The notes below the pieces were generated by a model that was not told the origin of the DNA, searched no databases, and was given only the letters and a program-made list of their open reading frames with translations. A DNA stretch of 64,000 bases, taken from positions 16,546,330 to 16,610,329 of the forward strand of contig NC_058497.1 of the NCBI RefSeq assembly GCF_020382885.2, read 5' to 3'. The DNA comes from Scatophagus argus. Lineage: Eukaryota; Chordata; Actinopteri; Scatophagidae. Below are positions 35,201-49,700 of this stretch, piece after piece. Every line of letters starts with the position of its first letter. Positions within the stretch are counted from its first letter, which is position 1. A program made the translations under genes and the position numbers.

Positions 35201-38200
35201 AGCAGCAGATTAATGCCTAAGTTTTTGTAATGAGATATTTAATGATCAGATGTGGGTATAAGTGTTAGTTATCCACATACTTTTCACCATGTAGTGTAGC
35301 CACACCCTCTTTTGCCGCTTTGTGCAGCTACTTTTTTCCACAGTCTTTAAGCCTTGAGTCACACATTCACACTTCAGTATTCAGGTTGTAAAGACTCAGG
35401 TGACTGTTGGCTTTCTGTATCAGAAGTCAAGTCATTTTTACTGCACATAGTGGAATAACATCCATTTGAGGATGGAAGGAGGATGTAGCCTCATTTATAC
35501 TCTTGATAACAGCTGTAGTTTGATGGGGGTGTCTGTGTATAGTGATTTAATCCCCACAGTCCACACAGCACAGACATACACAAGGAGAGAAATCATGACA
35601 GATAAACATGAAAAACCTTTTTATATGTGTGTGTGCTGTCACTTAAAGCTGGTTCACTCTGCTTTCATTCTGCCTCTAATATGATAATGACATCTTCACT
35701 TCAGTTTCTATCAACATCACTCGGGCTAATCACTGGTGCTTTCTGCCTCGGCACTGAGGAGATGTAAAGTGCCTTTCGGTCTCTCTCTCTCTCTCTCTTG
35801 ACAGGTGGAAGAGATCCGAGGTTTTATCGAATCTCTGGCAGAGAAAGTTGAGGAGGTGAAGAGGAAGCACAGTGCCATCCTCGCCTCACCTAACCCTGAT
35901 GAAAGTAAGGCTTTCTCCTGTTTCCTCGTTTAATTTTCTCAAATGTAATTAACTCTGGGAATCAAGCTCAACATACCAGGCCCTTCACAACTCTTAGGCG
36001 TCCAAAAATACTGTATTTTGATTATGAGAGTACTTGAGTACTTCGGTCCAAGTGGAACTTTTGTACTTGCCTTGACTTGTCTACTATCTGATTGACCGGT
36101 TGCATTTTTATGCTGTGGTTCGTACAGGTGAGATACGCTGGAAGATCTTAAATAAATTTGAAGTTTTTCACCACAGAAACTTTTCTTTTGAGGAACCCAG
36201 CCACTGCCTACCCTACAAGCTAGGCTTGACTGGAACTTTTAGGGCAGGGTTTGCAGGACTGAACGTTTCTTCAATCCTAAAATGAGAAGGTACACAGTGA
36301 CAGGCCAGTTTCTTTATAAGGACGAGGGGTTAGATTTGATGAAATTAGAAACAAGTTCAAAGAGCATCCAACAAGAGTGTGTAAGACAAAGAGAAGTCCT
36401 GAGAGAATAAAACCAGTGATTTGTGTCACGTGACAGTAAATACAAAAACTACAATTGGCAAATAAATCCATTGTGCCTAATCTTCAGAGTGCTTCAGATG
36501 TGTCGGAAATGTGAACAGAACTGCACTGAAGGGGTTTTGACTTTTTTTGTTCTTGTGGCTTCGTAGTTCCTGTAACTGTTTGGTTGAGAAGTGGTGGAGA
36601 AGCAGATGTTTCATATGGAACAAGGGGTCACTGAATGTTTTGACGAGTGTGAAAATGATGTGAGTCACAGTGGCCTTCACATTCACCGTGGGCCAGTTTC
36701 CCTAGTGGCCCTAGACTGTTCTGTAGAGTCTGTCAGTCTTCATTTTGCTAATGCAAGTCAGACCATTTGGCATGACAACATAAGAGGAAAACATGGCTCA
36801 TAATTTGTGGTTTGCAAGGAAAGTTGTGGAGCAGGCAACATAGTAACCTGCTGGAAACATTCAGCAGTGGGTCGCATTTCAGCTCTGTCACAGATTTCCT
36901 GCTAAATTCATTTTTGGATTATTTCCTCTTAAAAATGTTCCTTGAGGCAAAATATTCCTCAAGGCAAAAATTTTCTGTTGGGGTGAACGGAGAAGAGCAA
37001 CAATGATGATAATGGAGATACAAATTTATCATCAAGAGGGGACCCAGCAGAAAGTAACTACACTCTCACCAGGATCTGGTCTCAATGACACATGATAGGA
37101 ACGACTTCTCCTTCTGCCTGTCATAGTCATATGCAAACCACAGCTCTATAAATGCGTGAGGCACCACTGACAGTAAGTTGACATTGATGATGGATGACTG
37201 CAAACACAATCACATGGGGAGCTTTTCCAGTTCTTAGAAGAACAACAGTGCTGTATGTGATGTGTGTGCGAGGACTGCGAGGTACTGTGGCAGGACCAGA
37301 AACCTTGTTAAACATCTGAGATTTAATCACAATACACAATATGATGAGGTTATGCAGGGGAAATCTGAAGAGGAGGAGAAGAAAGGTGCTGCTACGGCGA
37401 GTCAGCCTTCAATCAATGAGTCCTTTGACACTGCAGGTATTATACAAGCGAGTGTGTAGGTATTGGCGATGTTCCTCACTGTCACTGACCGTGGGAAAGT
37501 GGCAGTGATACCAGCTTAGATTTTACTTGTATTAGATCGCAAAGGAAATCTGTGGTATTGCACATCACTATTTTGTGCTACTAGGTTATCTGTTGAATGA
37601 GTATGTCATGCTGCAGCAACAGGTTCTTCAGCTTAGGGACTGTATATTGTGAGTGCAGCTCATCGTTGTCAGCACTAATCATATCTAATCATAACTATCT
37701 CATGTATCCTTGTAAGAAAACAATATAGACCTAACAATGTCATAATGAGGGGCTCGGCGGTTAGCTCTGTCACCTCCTAGCAAGAAGGTTCCAGGTTCGA
37801 ATCCTGGTCTGGGCCGTCCTGTGCCGAGTTTGCATGTTCTCCCTGTGTCTGTGTGGGTTTTCTCTGGGTTCTCCAGCTTCTCACAGATAGTACTCACAGA
37901 TAGGATGTACACAAGCCAGCATGTTAATAATAGGAAATTTTTGCTGCACTTTTCCATTCTTGTATGACTAGCCTTCTAATAGTTGTGGCAATTCAATTCA
38001 ATTTTATTTGTATAGCGCCTTTTACAACAAAATTGTCTCTAGGTTCTCTACAGAAACCCAGAGCCTGGACCCCTGAGCAAGGAAACAGTAGCAAGGAAAA
38101 ACTCCCTTTTAACAGGCAGAAACCTTGAGCAGGACCCGGTTCACAAGGGAGAACCATCCTGCTGATAGTCAGCCGGGTAAAAGAGAATATAAAGAAAATA

Positions 38201-40749
38201 TATCCACCTTGGCTGAAAAACTTCCATCATGAGCGAAGAGGACACATGTAGAGTTTGCCCATTAAGGATGGTACATCATTTCATTCAGGCCAGATTTGAG
38301 TTTCTTGATTGCTGTTGGGATGTTAAGAGATTTTCTACAAATATAACAAGAAATGCTTCTAAAGTAACTTAACAAGCCTGGCTAAGGTGTGATTCATCAT
38401 GATTTCATCAATTGATTCAACCATAAGCCAAGACTGCCCCTGAAGCGCAGACGCTCATTAATGATAACATTAATATTTAATACTGCAATGACTCAGTAAT
38501 GAGTCAGAAAAGCTCTTAATGGAAAGCACAAAGAGAGTCAAGCCAGAAGTCACTGTTTTTATGCTGTCTTTTGTACTATGGCAGCAAAAAGCCTGATAAT
38601 TGTGGCAGATTTCACTGAACAAAAGAAAGAAAAATTATTCCATTCCTTAGGGGAAATTGAGGAAATAAAGAAGAGTTTTAGCCTATCGATGGGGACTGTG
38701 ATAGTTGACATGTACGAGTCTTGAGCCACTCAGTTAAATCACTCAGCTCCTAAAAATAACTGAGATTCATGAATCCCCCTCTTCATTCTGTTGAGTCCAT
38801 GGCTACACATGCTGCTAACAACCCATATAAATATGAAATTATAAACTGGGCCATTCATAACCTCTTTATAATCTACCTCATTCGTTCTAAGTGGTTGCTA
38901 GCAAGAAACTGTTGCAACAAATAACATACACGGACTAGCAGAGGTTGCTACCTTAGTCGTCATCAGGGGACTCAGGCTTCCGACGGAGACGAGTCAGAAA
39001 AACATAGCCGATCCGTCTCAGTTGGAATGATTGAATGACACAATTTAAAGTTTGAATTTACATGGGGTTTCAGCAGTAGGGTTAGGGTTAGGGTTAGGGT
39101 AACCCTAACCCCAAAGACATGACACCACATAGTAATCAAATGTGTAGCTAATATCTTAATATCTTTTGGTGTTATGTTGGAAGCAAACATTCTACAGTAC
39201 TATGCTCTGCTCTAATCTTTAATTGGAAGTAAAACACTATTTGTTATGTGTTTTATAGTGATGAGGATATTGCCTTTACCCTTAGTTGTGCAGACTCGGA
39301 CTTGCATGACCCAAGAGGACTTTGGAGTTGGGTGTCATCAGTGGGTTTTGGTGATACTGACTTCAGTGATTCAAAGGACTCAAGTGACTCGGCTCAGTAT
39401 GTTAAGTGTTCCAGGGGGACTCAAGTCCGTACATGGAATCGGATTTGCCATGACTACGTGATAGTAGTCAGACAACCTTAAAGATGTTGAGAGAAATCAT
39501 CCACCAGTCAGTCCTCTCTTTTAAGTGTTTATGCTCTCACAGTGAAATCTCATACACCCTTGTTTGTGCAGTTTTCTTCAGTTTTCTGCTCCCTCTCCAT
39601 TACTCTTTAGTCCTGTTTTTATACTCCACCTGCTGTTAACACCTACTGCCGTATTTCTTGTTTTTCCTCTCTTTCCTGCATCCACTTCAGCCACTCTCCT
39701 ATTTGCTTTTGTACTGTCTGCGCTGGGTACTACAATCCATCTTTCCGGCTCTCCTTCTACTCCCCCATCTCTGTTCTCTCACACCTCTTCCTCTCTCATC
39801 TATGTCATGGCATTGATCTGGACCTCTGCTCTCACGAGGGGGATGTTACTCGCTCTACTAACACCCCCCAATTCACTCCTGTTTCCCTACCTTCCACCTA
39901 CATGAAAAAAAATTCATTAATCTGCTTGCAGCAGCAGGCATCAGATGAGCCGTTTGACAAGCTGAGTACAGCAGATACACAGTGGAGCAGAAACAAGACC
40001 AGGTTCTGCATTTGAGATACAGATTCTTCCACGATTCATCTCCTTTGTGACCAAAATCAATGTTCACTCTCTCTCTCTGTGCGTGTGTGTGTCTGATAAA
40101 TGCACATCAGTCAGCAGTGAATTTAAATGTCAGGGTCGCCCATTACACAGAGGTCAGTATGTTCTTTGCTGTCTGCCGGTTGCATTGTGACCACTAGAAT
40201 TATCAGAATACCCTGATCGAGGAATCTCCTTGTATTGCATGATTAATGTTTTGAGGAGACTAACATCATTCAAGCACCACTTTGGTCCAGACCGAAATAT
40301 CTCAGTGACAACTGGATGGATTGCCATGGAATTTGGTGCAGACCTTCATGTTCCAATCAAGATGCAGAAAACCACTAAACATCTGACTGGGCTAACATGC
40401 TGATGTCAAACAAGTGCATTGACTTACCATGATGACTGTTTTAGCATGTGAGCATGCAAACGTTTGCTAATTAGCTCTAAAGGCAATGTCCGTCTGAGGC
40501 TGATAGGAATGTCTTGCATTTTGCGGGTATTTGGTGCTACATGAGCTAAAAATACACTAGCAATGCAGTTTCAATGCAGTGGAAATAAAGTAATGAAGTG
40601 GCCTAAATTGAATAAATTACAAAAAGTCTTGAGGAGATGAAGCTGTCTGCAGTGTCAGGGTCACATGTTTTGTTCTTCACCGAGCTCCTCCTTTGATTTT
40701 GTACCATAGCCCATATGAGAGGCAAACCTCTGTGCAGTGTGATAGCTGT

Positions 40750-40785
<36 letters not shown>

Positions 40786-43700
40786 TTGTTCTGTCTCTGT
40801 TACTGCTGTGGGAACAGTCTCTAATTCTGACATTTCTGTTTGCACTTGAGTGTGTCATCAAAACTAATTGCACAACGACGTTTTAAAGTGAAATCTTCTG
40901 TGCTTTAAGATCCACACTGATTCACTGTTGCGTTGAAAATGTTGAGCACATTATTCTAAAATATTCTGCTCTGCTCTATTATAAAGTCTTTTCTGGTATT
41001 CTTTTATTTTGTCCCCTGTGGTGAGAGGAGTCTGCTCTGTTTCTGCTGTAACTTCAGAGCTTGTTCCTCCCACAAAATCAAACTTCATCTCCTTTATGAT
41101 GATAATGAATCTCCTCCACTTTAACTCTTCTTGCACAAGCATTTTTCTCACGGTAGTTTCTCATCTGCTCGCTTGTTCTTCCTCCAGTATAAAAATAGTT
41201 ATCGTGAATATTACTAAATCAGGTGCTGAGACTTTGAGTGTGTGATATTGAGAGCGAGGGCGACTGCAGCATAATTTATTTTCCCTCCAGTCTGCTGATA
41301 AACAGGATAATGGACGAGGTGCAGGGTATCGCACAAGCAACAATCGCACAAATGTCTTTCACAACTCAGCGTAACATTGTGAAACGGTGAACCTTCTGTT
41401 TCTGTCACGGTTTATCAGTTTCTTAATCACATCTCACATCTCCCCGGCCACCACCCACCTGGCCAGCTTTACGACCTCAACCCCTTCTTCCTCCCCCTCT
41501 GCTGGGGGGGGCTTTCATGTTGGCTGACTGCTCCACTTGCAGAGCTCATATTAATATACACACATACTGACACACATGCAGCCTCTGTAATATTACCTTC
41601 ACCCCTGCATTTCACATTATCCCATATCACAGTTTACCCACCCTCCTAAATGAAGCATAGCAAATTCACCCCAGGGAATTGCAATATGCAGTGTGTGTGT
41701 GTGCGCGCACGCACGCTTGTTTTTGCTTGGTTGATGTTAAGGATTTGTGTGTTTGTGTGGGCTGTGCTCAGTAGCAGTATACAGTAGTAGGTTCAATAAT
41801 GATGATAGATTAAGCCATCAGGTCATAATGGGTATTGACCTTGTGCTTCCTCATGAGCACATTCCTCTAATGCAGGAAGGGAAGACACAAATGCATTTTA
41901 TATTTAGAGGCATGATTCAAAACCACGTTATCCATTAAATAACTGCATTATTTGTTTTGTTTTCTAGTGTTGTTCATTGGCCTTGTGCAGCGCTGCTCCT
42001 CATTATTTTGATTGATGAGATTGTGCTTGGTAGATTTCGTAACAGGAGGTCAAGAAGTCAGTGATGACTGCTTCTCCTGCAGGAGCATCAGTGGCCTTTA
42101 CACTCAGTTTTTCCCAGGAGAGTGTAAGGCTGATATGAAATGAAAAACACAACATTTGTTTGGATGGAGGTGTGAGTAAAACCTTTACTTGTTTAATCAA
42201 CATTAGAGCATTGTATTGGAAAATAAGTCAGATCAATTGGTTTGCCTGCAAGCCTCACTTAAACTGGGACTGATAGGGTTAAACTTGTCATCTTTTTTTC
42301 TACACTTCTGGTCTCTCTCCTCTTTCCCGCAGCGGCTGATATGTTGTGTTATATATAACCATTTCCAGAGATAAGGACAGTTTACAGTTGGTGTTGATTT
42401 CCCTGCTCAGTCCTCCTCTCTTTAGTTGCAGGTTAGATAAATATCATTGTGATCCTCACTAGAGGAAAGTGTAGTTTAATCTGGTTTGTAGCACCGCATT
42501 ACCTGCAGCTTGGGAAACTGGACTCCATTCAGTGTCACAGGACATCAGGAAGTGTCACCTTTGTTACTTAGAGGAGATTATGTTCTGTTGTCTATTTTAT
42601 TTAAGCTTTTGTTGAAAGTTTAATGACGGATATTTTCATACAAGGTGTTTGACTTGACTTTGATACCGTTGTGTGTTGATATCTAACCTAAGTTTTTACT
42701 CCTTATCACATTCCTCCATGGTTCTCCAAATATACTTTATACAAATATATTATATACTTTTTACAGTGCATCCGGAAAGTATTCACACCGCTTCGCTTTT
42801 TCCACATTTTGTTATGTTACAGTCTCATTCCAAAATGGATTAAATTAAATTTCTCCCTCAAAATTCTACACAAAATACCTCATAATGACAAAGTGAAACA
42901 AGTTTGCTTGAATTTTTTGCAAACTTATTCAAAATGAAAAACAAAAAATGTAACATGTGCATATGTATTTGCAATATTTGCCATGACACTCAAAATTGAG
43001 CTCAGGTGCATCCTGTTTCCATTGATCATCCCTCAGAGGCTTCTACAACTTGAGCTGAGTCCACCTGTGGTAAGTTCAGTTGATTGGGCATGATTTAGAA
43101 AGGCACACAGCAGTCTATATAAGCCCTCACAGTTGGCTGCGCGTGTCAGAGCACAAACCAAACTATGAAGTCAAAAGAACTGTCTGTAGACCTCTGAGAC
43201 AGGCTTCTGTTGAGGCACAGATCTGGGGAAGGGTACAGAAAGATTTAAAGGTCCCACAGAGCACAGTGGCCTCCATAATCCCTAAGAGATTATGGAGGTC
43301 TGATGAAACAAAGACTGAACTATTTAGCATGAATGACAAGCATCATGTCTGGAGGAAACCAGGCACTGCTCATCACCTGGCCAATACCATTCCTACTGGT
43401 AGTAGCATCATGCTGTGGGGATGTTTTGTAGCAGCAGGGACTGGGAGACTAGTAAGGGTCGAGGGAGAGATGACTGCAGCAATGTACAGAGACATTGTTG
43501 CTGACAACCTGCCCCAGAGTGTACTGGACCTCATAAATAGTCAAAGCCAGAAAATCAATTCTGAAGTTGTAAATTCTTGCGTTTTCCATGGTCACAAATA
43601 GAGCTAAATTAATAACATTTAACAAGATAATGCATCCATGCATGACACCTGACACAACATATGGGTTTCAACTGCACCTGCAGGCAATTTTAAAGTCTCC

Positions 43701-46700
43701 ATTTAACCTGTGTGTCTGTGGGAGGAAAAGTGAGCAGCATGGGATCATAAGAGATTGATCCCAGTGCACTAAATGTGCCCTCCTGATTTGTACATTAATA
43801 GCAGCCTCCTGTAAAACCTTAGTGCTTTCTGAATGTATGAGAATCAATAAGAAACTAGAAATTAGAAAACCAGAACAGGGATTTTATGCTGGTGTTTTCT
43901 CTCTGCACTTCTGGCTGCAGAGCCTGGGATCAATTGTAACATCAAACTGTTGGTACACAAATGAAAGCAGAGTAACTAGTAAAAGAAAAGAAATTAAATG
44001 TTAAGTTCCTTTTGTTTGGCCATCAACCAATTTTCCCAGTTCCATTTTGACTCCAGACCAGGGAAACACACATCTCTTATAATGTGGTTTGAGACAAATC
44101 ATGACATGGCTGGTGCTGTTGTAATTCCACACTGTAGAATTACGACAAAATCAAGTACAAAATCCACCGGCTAAATCTTGCTGAGCTACCGCTGTGCCAC
44201 TGCAGAGTACACTTAGGCTTAATTAAATGCAGAGAATCTGCTCCGACAAGAATCAGCTCTAACACTGACACTTGAGGGTTTATTTAGCAACATTTCTCAG
44301 TCTGTTTTTTTTTTCTTTTTTTTTCCACCCGCTTAGTGTTTGCTCCCTCTGACATCTCAGCCTCCAGTTTCCAAAGAGCATCTTCCCTCTGACTCCTGAA
44401 AGTCCTCGGCTCGCAGCTCTGGAGATGCTTGTTTTAATTGCAGCCTCTGAGTGTTACTATTTCTAGTGTCAGTTTTTTGGTGCTCCCTTCCTCAGACTGC
44501 TGTTTGCCAAAGCTCCCTCACAAAAGCTCCCAGCAAAATTTGAAAGTTTTTGAGGTCCCCCAGCTTTCTGACTTCCTTTTGTTCTTCATTCGTTCTCCTT
44601 ATACATGGCTTGCAGTCTGAGGTTAACACAATGTGGACGGTCACAGCCAAGGCTAAGGACGCACAGAACAGAGATCAAAGCCAATGAGATAACACATTCA
44701 CGTTGGGATAAATCAGTTTAACTGCTCTCTGTCCTCTTGACTCTTGAACCCGGCGGTCAGCAAGAGGCGTGCAGTGTTAGTGCCCTGGTCCAGATTGAAA
44801 TGTCATGCATTGGTATGCAGGGGAAGGTTTCAAAGTGACAGCAACACTTGCAGTAACCCTGTTGTACTGTATTGGAAGATGTTGGAGGAGAAAGAGAAAG
44901 TGGACTTTATCAGGCACCCCCATCTGCTCTTGTGTTAGTCCATAAAATAATTTTGTGTTTTACTTGCTGCTGAAATTATCTACTGTAGATGGATTTATAA
45001 GGTTAAAAATATTCTTGATGAACATATGTTGTTATTTTAGTGGCATTATCGTGGAAATATCCATTCAGAACATATTAAAGTTCAGGTAAATGTGAGAGTC
45101 AAGGAAATGGATTTTCAGCATGAGGAGATTTAAAACATTCAGTTTAATAACTAGAGGTCGTTTACTGTAAAAGAGAACTCCTACGACACTGTCAGACTGT
45201 ACTGCACTTTTTAAATACCTCACTAGGTCACTGATTGCAGTAAATCTGTCTCACAATGGACAGGTAGGGACGAGCAAGAGTTAAACGGTTAAACTTTACC
45301 TGTGCTGTCATTATCTGAGTTCGTACTTTATTCCAGCAGTAAGGCAATCAGTAATATTTGAGGGATGAGCTCAGACTCGGCCTCTCTGAAACATCAGGCA
45401 ACTGGACTCTAGACGATCAATAAGCAAACACACAAAGGACTGGTAATACATTTACAGAGTGAGCAGTGGGAGACGGAGAGATACTGCAAGATGGAGAAAG
45501 AAAAAGATAAATGGCTGCAAGTTAGAGATTGGAATGGCAGCAATTGACCCTGAGTTAAAGCACAGGAAACAGAATCGACTTGATGTCTTGTCAGTGTCAT
45601 GGTAGCCTGACATCACACTGACACACACGCTCACTGATATAATAATAGGATCTCTTTTATCAGTGTGAAAGATGGACTGCTGATTGTGACAGTGAAGAAG
45701 AAACCTGGATGGTGTTCTGAGAGGATAAATGCTGCTGCTGTAGAGAGCCAAAGCTGTTATGTAGGGGAGAGTTGTTTATCTTCTATTAAATCATGGTAAT
45801 ATCCCACTAAGTGATGTAGGTGCCTCTGTGATTAGGCCAGTAGACATAAAGGCTGGCTGCATAGTGCAAATGAAATCAGATCTGGTGCATTAGAAGAGGC
45901 TCTCAAAGCGATGTGAAATATGATGCTGCAAACAAATACCAGTATAGTGGCCACATCTTTAATGGTGTCCGCCACAGCTGATGTGACAGTGAGCTTCAGG
46001 TGTAAGTGTTAGACCAACAATTTCATGTCAAAGTAGAAGTTCAACATTTTGGGAAATACGCTTTTTCATTTCCTCCAGGAGGGACTAAACTGTTCTGCAC
46101 ATAACAAAATGGTGACTTTGTGGGAAGAGAGCGAATAAGCATAATTCTAAAAATGTGAAATTCAGAGGAGGAGGATGTCTGTTAAGTCGTTAAATTTTGT
46201 GGTTGTTAGTCTACAGTAAGAAATGTCACTAACCTGACCAGTTGAACCCATGAATATCTGCATTAAAGTGCAGAGGAACATCCAACCACAAAAAAGCTTT
46301 GAGGATGAGGATCTTTTAACCAATGATTCACTCTGGACCAAAATTGAGAAATGGTTGAGTTTACCATTTTGTATAACAACATATATATATAGATATTTCT
46401 AACTGCTGCAAGTGAAATGCTGTATATGGAGCACAGTGTTTGCTCAGTCAAAGAACCAAAGTTGGCTGACTTGCCTCAGCTGCTTCATTCATGCTTTACA
46501 GTCATTTGAACATTCATCAGCTGTTTGGCTACCGGCTGCCTGGAAATGTCCAATCATGTTTTTACTGGCTTTGAGAACCACAATTATAACCTCATACCTT
46601 TCACTGTTACTCTGCTGATACTTCATACTGATACCACATGCGGAGCTCCCACCACCACAAACCTCTACAAGTCTTTTGTTATTCATTTAACAAAGACAGC

Positions 46701-49700
46701 ATTTACATATTTGTAAAGCAGGGATCGGCCTTTTCTGTCAGCTCTAGCCATGTAACCAGCTCCTATAGGTGGTGAGCTTCAGAGCTGAAGTATCTATAGC
46801 TGAAACTGGGAAGTGTTGAGTGAGCTTGTTCCTCTCTGGTCTGATCTGATTTGTTTCTCTGTGTTCTTTCCAGTCATGCTGCTTAATTTTGTCTGGGCAA
46901 GAACACCAAAATGAATGTGAATGAATGGATTCCCAGGATACTGCCAAGCGTAGGAATAGTCAAATCATTCAGGTTCTCTGGTGATTGAAGATAGATGCAG
47001 TGAATGCACATAACTACTGTGCTCTATTTTTCAGTCTTTTTGAAGGTCTTTTTCGTTGCATTTAGGGGATATTTCTGATGTTATTCTGTAGTTTTTGTAA
47101 TATCAGAAAAATTCCATGAGAACAACAAAATAAATATCAAATTAGTCCATCACTCATTTGGGTTCTACAGAAGACGCAGACCTTTTAAAATAAGAAAGCT
47201 GTATGGTTTCTTTACTAAAAAAAAAAAGTCATTTCCTGCAACAGATGGCCACTTTACCTTGTTGTCTTCTCTTCTAATTTGCGAGGTAAAAATAGATCGT
47301 AGACTCATAGAAATTGTCCCCGAAAATACATTTGTTACATTTTAATGAACATCCTGGAACACTGTTTGTTTTAACTTCTCTCTTCGCTTCTTCCAGTATC
47401 CACATTCCCTCCATTTCTTCCTGCCTTGTAGCGTCTCTTTCTCTCACTCTCTTTTTCCCTCTGCCACTTTGAAACAATCTGAAGCTGGCGAGAGGACCAA
47501 CTGCACACATCGCCATGGCAACGCAGTCTTAATGATGGCAACAAGCGTGACCTGAAGATTCGATCTGAGAGCGTCTGGGAGAGGGATGGGGTGTGAAGCC
47601 ACAACTCAATTGACTCCTCAGTTTTGCCCTCTGATTTGCTTCCCTCTCACTTCTCCCTCTACTTATTCATCAGTGTCTGCACTCTTCCTCTTTTCAGGCA
47701 GCCAATAATGAGGCTGAATAGACACTTGATCGAGCCGGTTGGCCTCCTCTGTTTGGTAACCATGAGGAGGAAATCCAGTGTTAACTCCTTGACACACATA
47801 ACTGAAGATACACACACACACACACACTCCCAGCTCGGCCCAAAACTAAGCTGGTTCTTTATGTCATTATCTCTGCGACGATGGTGCAGCTGAGGTCATT
47901 GAACGGATTGCCAGAGGTTCCTATGGTTACGCAGAAATGAGGGATACTTTTTTTAAATAACCTTACGCCTCTACATGTTTCTGAGCAGAGATGTTTGATC
48001 TGGTCTAAAATCTATTTAATGACAATTGCAATCCACAATTAAAACTGAGACTTTTTTTCTCAGTTTTACTCCCACAGTGTGGTGGAGTGGGTGGTGGTTT
48101 ACCCTATTTCTAATAGGTTCTTTCTTACTTCACCGTTTAATTCTGCCTAATTCTTCACCTTATTTTGATGCCGATTCACAAACTGCTTTGATCTGCTCGC
48201 CTTGCCTTTTCCTTGAGATCTCTTTCCTCCTCTGGTCTCTTAAAACTGATTTGATTTCTTTCATTAGCAGGATGTTTTATGAAGTCTTTAAAAGAGAAAA
48301 ATTCCATTTTTGTGACAGTAGGCATGTGGAGGAGGAACAGTCAATCAAAACAATCAAAACCAGTGTGGTACCGATATAACGCCCCAGGAGCAATTTTTTA
48401 CAGAGCACGATTTCTTTGGTTTGCCTTAATAGTACAACATGGATGCCTTCAAACTTGATTGTGAAATCACCAAATGGCCCTATTTCTGAAGTTGTGCAAA
48501 TATGCACAAATGTAGCATAAAAGATGAGCATACAAAACAGTGTTATCTGCAAATCCATAAATAAAATGTACTTTTTTTTTTTTATATAAGTGAAGCAATC
48601 CTCATTTAAACTAAAGGTAAACAAATTACAGTTCATTTATACTGTGACCTACAGTATAACTTCATACTTGAGATGCAGCTCTCTCTGCAGCTTACACACA
48701 CACACAGTTGTGTTTGCATCAGTTTTTCGAACATTACATTGACTTACATTCATTGCCTGGAGGCTTAACCACTACCTATCCATAATAATAAATGTTACTT
48801 GCCTCCTAACCCTTACTGTAACCTGACCTTAAAGTAAGTCTTCACCTTAATATTTAATGATTGACATTGTGGGGACTTGAATTTTGTCCCCATAAGGGAG
48901 GTGGGAGTGTATTATACTGTGCAAACAGATGTTTATGTTTCGGAAAGCACACACACACACACACCACAGAATGTATTCATTTTTGCCCTGGGGGCCTCAA
49001 CCCACCTCTTCAGATCAGTCTCTGACCCTGACAAACTCACAGTGTGCTGCATACATTTTGCCACTGGCAGTGAGATTATTGACAGGAGATACAATTTTAT
49101 TCAAATGTATAGCAAGGATATGGTAATGCTGCAAGTGTTTCTTTTAGAATTACCAGCGGACAAAACAAGTTTTCATATTTTTTCTTTACAATTTGATATC
49201 TCATGTTCCAAATACTTGATTTAATTATTGTTTCTTTCCTCTGTGGTTATCCTCTGTATATCCTCCATGATCCATTTAACTGCAGTGTTTTATTTCTCTT
49301 TCTAACTGCTGCACACTCGTGCTCGTTCTTCTTCTCCAGGTGAAACTGTATGTTTTTTGCATGTCGTTATGCAATCAATGACATATAATTGTGTTCCTGT
49401 AAATTTAAAGGCACCTTCAGGTGTTTCCTTGTTTATACACTTGAATGCATTTCCTTTCTCGTGAAACATTTGCAAATGCAACATTTCATCCAACGTCAGG
49501 TGCCTGACCTCACAAATGCTCTGCTGCATGAATGAGAAAACAGAAACTCTCCAAAATCTTGTGTAAAGCCTTCCCAGAAGAGTGGAAGTTGTTATAGCTG
49601 CAAAGCTGTCTGTGTATTTAGTATGCATTGTGATTGAAGTCCTTGTTGGTGTAAAGGTCAGGTGTCCCGATAGTTTTGTCTATATAGTGTATCTGTTAGC

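Larger units (their letters stand above)
30016..35804 (+). other. stx1a: stx1a intron 2
   Basis: 5.8 kb, no exon supported. Holds two Tc1-like relics (33266-33678 and 34998-35298). A short direct duplication of catctgccaaattaaatt lies at about 31731-31770. The rest is unremarkable AT-rich sequence. Confidence 0.8.

Noticed and set aside
43080..43601. 173-residue open frame, initially considered a host gene
   Set aside because: It is the internally deleted transposase of the Tc1-like element at 42762-43535 read through the deletion, so it is listed as a mobile element.
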